From Streptomyces sp. STR69 (GTDB taxonomy: Bacteria; Actinomycetota; Actinomycetes; Streptomycetales; Streptomycetaceae): 64,000 nucleotides of DNA. The stretch lies in contig NZ_JALJRY010000005.1 in the NCBI RefSeq assembly GCF_024519455.1, positions 82,210-146,209 of the forward strand, read 5' to 3'. Below are positions 59,313-64,000 of the stretch, one piece after another. The notes under the pieces are model-generated. The model was not told the origin of the DNA. It was given only the letters and a program-made list of their open reading frames with translations, and made no database searches. A program made the translations under genes and the position numbers. The number at the start of each line of letters is the position of its first letter. Within the stretch, counting starts at the first letter, position 1.

Positions 59313-60986
59313 TCAGCCCGCCTGCCCCATCCCCGCAGCATTGGGCCAACTCTGAGCATTGGGCCACCCGGTGGCGGGCGCAGGCGCAAGATTCTGCATC
59401 CCGTTGGGACTGGTGGCGCCCCGAACCTGCGCGGCCGTAAGCCCATTACGCGCAGGCACACCAGTGGGCGTCGGCCCCTGAGGCACCGGCGCAGGCGCAG
59501 GCGTACCGTACGGCTGCTGCTGAGGCTGTTGCATCACGGGCATCTGCTGCGACACCTGAGCCAACTGCTCCGGCATCTGCGCAACGGGCTGCATCGGCAT
59601 CTGCGGAGCCTGCGCGACGGCAACCATCGGCTGGTACTGCGGCTGGGGTTGGGGTTGGGGTTGGGGCTGCGGAACAGGCAAAGGAACAGGCTGCGGCTGA
59701 GGCACCGCAGCCGCCGGTACCTGCATGGGCACGGGCTGCGGCTGCATCTGCGTGATCGCCGCGGGCATCTGCAGGCCCGCACCGTTCGTCGCCCCGACAA
59801 GACGATCCACGGCCGCCGTACCCGAGCTGTAGCTGGTCCCTGTGCTCAGCTCGGGTACGGCGGCTCCCCTCCTGGTCCCGTAGAGCACCTGTTCCAGGCC
59901 GGACACCAGGCGACGCACGTCCGTCTCGGGGCGCACCACGAGGCGCAGGAAGCGGCTGGACGAACCGATCTTGTTACCGCACTCGCGGACCAGGATGCGG
60001 TGCTCGGTGAGCATCCGGTCCCGGACCACGGTCCCCTCGGCGCCCACGGGGAGGCGCACGAAGAGGAAGTTGCCCTGCGACGGATAGACCGTCAGGCCGG
60101 GCAGCGCGGAGAGCTGGCTCGCCATGTCGAGTCGGTCGCGGCGCACCTGCTGGAGGCTCTGCGCGTACTCCGCGCCGTGCTCCTTGAGGATGAACACCAC
60201 GTGTTCGGCGAAGGCGTTGAGGTTCCACTTCGGGAGCATCGAGCGGATGCGCCCGGCGAGGGCCGGGTTGGCGACGAGGTAGCCGAACCGTATGCCGTGC
60301 AGACCGAAGTTCTTGCCGAGGCTGCGCAGCACGACGACGTTGGGGCGCAACATCGCCTCTTGTACGACGCTGGGTTCGACCTCGGCGTCGGCGAACTCCA
60401 GGAACGACTCGTCGATGATGACGAGGTCCAGGTCGGCCATCGCGTCCATGAACTGGACGAGCGCCTGCTTGTGCTGGAAGCCGCCGTCGGGGTTGTTCGG
60501 GTTGCAGATGACGGCGACCTTGGTGTTGCGCTTGCGGATGAACTCGGCGTACTGCGCGAGGTCCAGGGCGAAGCCGTTGGACTCCTGGAGCGGGAACATG
60601 TCGACCCGCTTGCCGGTCTCCATGGGCTGGTCGGTCCAGCGGCCGAAGGTGGGGACGGGGATGGCGAGGGACTCGCGGACCATCAAGTGGTCGATCCAGG
60701 TGATCAGTTCGGTGGAACCGTTGCCCATCGCGACGCAGCTCGGCGGGAGTTGGAGCAGATTGCACAGCTCGGCCGTGATGGTGTCGGCGCTGCTCGGGTA
60801 GTACGTGATGATCTCGCGCAACCGGGCCGCCATCTGGTCGAACATGGCGGGGGTGGGGAAGTACGGGTTGCACGGGATACAGAAGTCCACGGGGCCGGTG
60901 CCGTCGCTCTCACGCGCCAGCGCTGCCATCGACGGGCTGTGCGCCGCCGTACTGCGGAACAGCGAGGTGACGTTGGAGTCGGCCAA
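59313..60986 (-). CDS. Class I/II aminotransferase with a Pro/Gln-rich tail
   Basis: 557 residues from TTG 60986 (GGAGG five bases before). The first 370 are a fold-type I PLP enzyme (histidinol-phosphate aminotransferase-like): MGNGSTELITW, CNPNNPDGG, DESFLEFA, LRSLGKNFGLHGIRFGY with the PLP lysine, and LRLVVRPETD with the carboxylate arginine. The last 170 residues are low-complexity (PQPQPQPQPQPQ and many Met-Gln-Pro). The tail is not part of the enzyme fold and is probably disordered; it may bind partners or tether. Substrate unknown. Confidence 0.9.
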   Translation of the reverse strand: MADSNVTSLFRSTAAHSPSMAALARESDGTGPVDFCIPCNPYFPTPAMFDQMAARLREIITYYPSSADTITAELCNLLQLPPSCVAMGNGSTELITWIDHLMVRESLAIPVPTFGRWTDQPMETGKRVDMFPLQESNGFALDLAQYAEFIRKRNTKVAVICNPNNPDGGFQHKQALVQFMDAMADLDLVIIDESFLEFADAEVEPSVVQEAMLRPNVVVLRSLGKNFGLHGIRFGYLVANPALAGRIRSMLPKWNLNAFAEHVVFILKEHGAEYAQSLQQVRRDRLDMASQLSALPGLTVYPSQGNFLFVRLPVGAEGTVVRDRMLTEHRILVRECGNKIGSSSRFLRLVVRPETDVRRLVSGLEQVLYGTRRGAAVPELSTGTSYSSGTAAVDRLVGATNGAGLQMPAAITQMQPQPVPMQVPAAAVPQPQPVPLPVPQPQPQPQPQPQYQPMVAVAQAPQMPMQPVAQMPEQLAQVSQQMPVMQQPQQQPYGTPAPAPVPQGPTPTGVPARNGLTAAQVRGATSPNGMQNLAPAPATGWPNAQSWPNAAGMGQAG

Positions 60987-61166
60987 TGGAACCTCCGTAT
61001 GAAGGCGGGCCCGGCGGGGACGACCGGGCCCGTCGTCTTGGGTGGCCCGCGCGGGGGAGCACGGGCCACCCTTGAGTACGGAGACGGGAGTGGCACTGTT
61101 CAACGGATGTGAAAATGGTGTGAGTTCGGGAACCCCGGGTCCGAACTACGCGTCAGCTGTGAGGCT

Positions 61167-62321
61167 TCAGGAGCTGAACGTGTGGATCGTCGACGTTTTG
61201 TACGTCTGACCAGGCCGCAGCACTGTCGACGGGAAGTTCGCGTGGTTCGGCGAGTCCGGGAAGTGCTGGGTCTCCAGGCACAGCGCGTCGCCCTGGCGGT
61301 AGGTGTGGCCGCCGGTGCCGGTCAGGGTGCCGTCGAGGAAGTTGCCCGTGTAGAACTGCAGCCCCGGCTGGTCGGTGGCGATCTTCAGGGTGCGGCCGGA
61401 GTGCGGGTCGTGCAGGGTCGCGGCATGCTCGGGCTTCGCGGTGATGCCCTTGTCGAGGGCCCAGTTGTGGTCGTAGCCCTTGGCCTGCACCTGCTGGACG
61501 TGGCCGGCCCGGATGTCACGGCCGATCGGCTTCGTCTTGCGGAAGTCGAAGGGGGTGGCCGAGACCTTGGCCAACTCGCCCGTGGGGATCAGCCCCGAGT
61601 CGGTGGGCGTGTAGCGGGCGGCGGGGATCGTGAGTTCGTGGTGCTCGATGGTGCCGCTGCCCTCGCCGGCGAGGTTCCAGTAGACGTGGCTGGTCAGGTT
61701 GACGACCGTGGCCTTGTCGGTGGTGGCCTCGTAGTCGATGCGCCAGTCGCCGTGCTTGTTGAGCGTGTACGTCACCTTCACCTTGAGGGTGCCCGGGTAG
61801 CCCATCTCGCCGTCGACGCTGGTGTAGTAGAGGTGCAGGCCGACGTCGGAGCCGGCGGTGAAGCCCTCCACGTCCCAGATGTGTTTGTCGAAGCCCTGGG
61901 TGCCGCCGTGCAGGCTGTTGACCCCGTCGTTGACGGAGAGCTGGTAGCTCTTGCCGTCCAGGGTGAACTGGCCCTTGGCGATGCGGTTTCCGTAGCGGCC
62001 GATCAGCGCGCCGAAGTACGGGGTCTTCGCCACGTAGTCGGCGATGTTGTCGAAGCCGAGCGACACGTTGGCGTACTTGCCGTGCCGGTCCGGGAGTTCC
62101 AGGGACTGGACGACCCCGCCCCACGACAGCACCTTGAGCCGGGTGCCGCCGTTCTCCAGCGACCAGCGGTAGACCTTGCTGCCGTCGGCGAGGGTGCCGA
62201 AGAGTTCCTTCACGGGCTTCTTGCCTCCCGAGGCTGCCTGCGCCGTACCCGTACCGAGTGTGCTCGCGGCGATACCGGCTGCCGCGGCTCCTGCAATGAC
62301 CGTGCGTCTGTTCAGTTCCAT
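61167..62321 (-). CDS. galM: Exported aldose 1-epimerase
   Basis: 384 residues. A Tat-like NRRTVIAGAAAAGIAAS signal at the start and AQA cleavage make it extracellular. Epimerase motifs: FGALIGRYGNRIAKGQF, LTSHVYWNLAG (catalytic His) and LETQHFPDSPNHANFP (catalytic Glu). It converts alpha and beta forms of galactose or arabinose outside the cell before uptake by the ABC transporter encoded next to it. ATG 62321 follows AGGGAG. The ABC permease gene lies upstream on the same strand. Confidence 0.92.
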   Translation of the reverse strand: MELNRRTVIAGAAAAGIAASTLGTGTAQAASGGKKPVKELFGTLADGSKVYRWSLENGGTRLKVLSWGGVVQSLELPDRHGKYANVSLGFDNIADYVAKTPYFGALIGRYGNRIAKGQFTLDGKSYQLSVNDGVNSLHGGTQGFDKHIWDVEGFTAGSDVGLHLYYTSVDGEMGYPGTLKVKVTYTLNKHGDWRIDYEATTDKATVVNLTSHVYWNLAGEGSGTIEHHELTIPAARYTPTDSGLIPTGELAKVSATPFDFRKTKPIGRDIRAGHVQQVQAKGYDHNWALDKGITAKPEHAATLHDPHSGRTLKIATDQPGLQFYTGNFLDGTLTGTGGHTYRQGDALCLETQHFPDSPNHANFPSTVLRPGQTYKTSTIHTFSS

Positions 62322-62368
62322 TGAGCGGCTCCCTTGTGCGTTGAAGGGGGGCTCCACTGGTCCCCGCG

Positions 62369-62401
62369 CCCAAGGGGCGCGGGGAACTGCGCGACCAGCC
62401 A
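62369..62401. repeat. Dispersed intergenic repeat, free copy 2
   Basis: CCCAAGGGGCGCGGGGAACT, GCGCGACCAGCCA, between galM and mmsB. One mismatch to copy 1. Its position inside the operon gap is typical of such repeats. Confidence 0.8.
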
Positions 62402-62453
62402 TGTACGGCCCGCAGCTTTCATACGGCCTTCCCAGCGGAGCGTCGCGCTGGAC

Positions 62454-63698
62454 TTACGAACCGGACTTGCGTTTGTTCCACACGTCGAAGCCGACCGCGG
62501 CCAGCAGGGCGAGGCCCTTGATGACCTTCTGCCAGTCGGTGCCGACGCTGAGGAGGTTCATGCCGTTGTTCAGCACGCCGAGGACCAGACCGCCGATGAT
62601 GGCACCGAAGACGGTGCCGACACCGCCGCTCATGGACGCGCCACCGATGAACGAGGAGGCGATGGCCTCCAGTTCGTAGCCGTCACCGGCCTTCGGCGAG
62701 GCCGCGTTGAGGCGGGCGGTGATCACCAGACCCGCCAGGGCCGCGAGCACGCCCATGTTCAGGAACACCTGGAAGGTGACGCGCTTGTCCTTGACGCCGG
62801 ACAGCTTCGCGGCCGGCAGATTGCCGCCGATCGCGTAGATGTGGCGGCCGAAGACGGAGTTGCGCATCACATAGCCGTATCCGGCCACCAGGACGGCGAG
62901 GACGATCAGGATGATCGGCGCGCCGTTGTAGCTGGCGAGCAGCATGGTGAGCCAGAGGATCGCGGCGACGATGACGACGAGCTTGAGGAGGAACAGCTTC
63001 GTCGGCGCCACGTCGAGCGAGAACTCCTGCTGCCTTCGCCGGTCGCGGAACTCCTGCCACACCACCGCGGCGATCATCGCCAGGCCCAACAGCAGTGTGA
63101 TGTTGTGGTAGTTGGTGTTCGGGCCGACCTCGGGCAGGAAGCCGTTGCCGAACTTCTGCAGACCGTTGGGGAAGGGGCCCAGCGTCTGGCCCTGGAGGAG
63201 GATCTCCGTGAGTCCGCGGAAGAGCAGCATTCCGGCGAGCGTGACGATGAACGACGGTATGCCCGCGTAGGCGATCAACAACCCCTGTACCGAGCCCGCC
63301 ACCGCGCCCATCAGCAGGCACAGCACCAACGCGACCGGCCACGACACCTGGTGATTGACCATCAGGACGGCCGCGAAGGCGCCCACGAACGCCGTGAGCG
63401 AACCGACGGACAGGTCGATGTGCCCGGCGATGATGACCAGCATCATGCCGATGGCGAGGATCAGGATGTAGCTGTTCTGCAGCACCAGGTTGGAGACGTT
63501 GCGCGGCAGCAGCAGGTCCCCGCCGGTCCAGACCGCGAAGAGGATCACGATCAGACCGAGGGCGATCAGCATGCCGTACTGGCGCATGTTGCGCCGCAGG
63601 CCGTCCAGCACCAGCCACAACAGGCCGCTGTCCGCGGCCGATCCGCTCTTGCCCGGTGGCGCGGGGGCCGGGCTCTTGGCGGTCACGTCCGTGCTCAT
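62454..63698 (-). CDS. mmsB: Sugar ABC transporter permease (MmsB type)
   Basis: 414 residues, about ten membrane helices. Motifs: [20 protein letters not shown] and [20 protein letters not shown] are the standard signature of ribose/xylose/arabinose-type permeases, and [20 protein letters not shown] the cytoplasmic coupling loop. The extra length in the middle matches the multiple-monosaccharide class. It forms the channel for L-arabinose, xylose or galactose. ATGA overlap with the ATPase gene upstream. The partner of the periplasmic-type binding protein should lie just off the right edge. Confidence 0.92.
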   Translation of the reverse strand: MSTDVTAKSPAPAPPGKSGSAADSGLLWLVLDGLRRNMRQYGMLIALGLIVILFAVWTGGDLLLPRNVSNLVLQNSYILILAIGMMLVIIAGHIDLSVGSLTAFVGAFAAVLMVNHQVSWPVALVLCLLMGAVAGSVQGLLIAYAGIPSFIVTLAGMLLFRGLTEILLQGQTLGPFPNGLQKFGNGFLPEVGPNTNYHNITLLLGLAMIAAVVWQEFRDRRRQQEFSLDVAPTKLFLLKLVVIVAAILWLTMLLASYNGAPIILIVLAVLVAGYGYVMRNSVFGRHIYAIGGNLPAAKLSGVKDKRVTFQVFLNMGVLAALAGLVITARLNAASPKAGDGYELEAIASSFIGGASMSGGVGTVFGAIIGGLVLGVLNNGMNLLSVGTDWQKVIKGLALLAAVGFDVWNKRKSGS

Positions 63699-64000
63699 CG
63701 CGTTACCTCTTTGTCCTTCGTCATCTGGCGCATCAGCACTTCCTGCGTGGCCTCGGCCCGGGGTACCTCACCGGTCAGCCGGCCCGCCGCCATCGTGTAG
63801 ATGCGGTCGCACATGCCGAGCAGCTCCGGCAGTTCGGAGGAGATGAAGACCACTGCCTTGCCCTCGGCGGCGAGTTGGTCGATGACCGTGTAGATCTCGT
63901 ACTTGGCGCCCACGTCGATGCCTCGGGTGGGCTCGTCCAGGATCAGCACCTCGGGACCAGCGAAGATCCACTTGCTGAGGACGACCTTCTGCTGGTTGCC
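63695..64000 (-). CDS. mmsA: Sugar ABC transporter ATPase (MmsA type), 3' part
   Basis: The final 101 residues of an ATPase continuing beyond the window. [20 protein letters not shown] is the second-domain signature and Walker B region, and [20 protein letters not shown] is typical of the ribose/xylose/multi-sugar group. The last part is [20 protein letters not shown]. It powers the permease encoded next, with 4-bp overlap. Confidence 0.93.
   Translation of the reverse strand, partial: GNQQKVVLSKWIFAGPEVLILDEPTRGIDVGAKYEIYTVIDQLAAEGKAVVFISSELPELLGMCDRIYTMAAGRLTGEVPRAEATQEVLMRQMTKDKEVTR

Noticed and set aside
1..64000. tRNA, rRNA or CRISPR array
   Set aside because: I saw no cloverleaf-like sequence ending in CCA with a T-loop GGTTCRA box, no rRNA signature, and no spaced repeats of CRISPR type; the short tandem repeats found are 10-bp units without spacers.

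Overview
The window comes from a high-GC actinomycete, almost certainly a Streptomyces chromosome. Third codon positions are nearly all G/C. GTG and TTG starts are common, many genes overlap by ATGA, and secreted proteins often carry twin-arginine or lipobox signals. Diagnostic families include MatB, an MreB-like Mbl, MAB_1171c-type membrane proteins, DUF3068 and DUF4360. I see no tRNA, rRNA, CRISPR array or intact mobile element.

Left end (1-7 kb) is accessory DNA. It holds a remnant of a PIN-domain toxin, a 31-bp inverted repeat, a secreted LamG protein flanked by a 67-bp direct repeat, a two-gene operon of unknown secreted proteins, and a divergent pair of immunity-like small proteins. From 7 to 14.5 kb there is a membrane acyltransferase-like protein, a LuxR-type two-component pair, and a scrap zone (10.3-12.4 kb) with pieces of a transposase, a regulator, an MFS transporter and a 5'-truncated ATPase. 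A lipoprotein, a 6-PGDH-like dehydrogenase and a secreted HNH-like protein follow.

From 14.8 to 22.4 kb lies a core-like region: a GAF sensor kinase with an eroded ATPase domain coupled to mbl, a matB-carboxyltransferase pair, a MerR-PP2C fusion with its own MerR-type promoter, and an ATP-grasp protein. From 34.4 down to 22.4 kb, ten minus-strand genes, mostly joined by 4-bp overlaps, look like one envelope glycan/glycolipid pathway. They encode a glycosyltransferase, methyltransferases, an AftD-like arabinofuranosyltransferase, a condensation-domain acyltransferase, an EamA-type transporter, a Trm112-like protein and an FkbM methyltransferase, preceded by a DUF3068 protein.

From 34.5 to 43.6 kb are regulators (PucR, IclR, TetR), an SMP-30 lactonase, an F420-reductase-like protein, and an island of an FAD oxidoreductase, two MAB_1171c-like membrane proteins and an IrrE-like metallopeptidase. 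From 44 to 50 kb is arabinan/galactan degradation (GH43, GH51, GH35), which fits with the aldose 1-epimerase and multiple-sugar ABC transporter at the right end (61-64 kb). The IclR operon and the GH43 operon share an identical 12-bp element about 30 bp downstream of their predicted -10 boxes, suggesting common control.

From 50 to 61 kb are secreted proteins (DUF4360, intradiol dioxygenase, DUF3500 lipoprotein), a catalase/membrane-protein operon facing a MerR regulator, and a possible small tailoring module (FAD hydroxylase plus an N-terminally extended O-methyltransferase). An aminotransferase with a long Pro/Gln-rich tail follows. Two free copies of a dispersed intergenic repeat lie at 59.25 and 62.37 kb, and a third, related copy forms part of the coding 3' end of the AftD-like gene.
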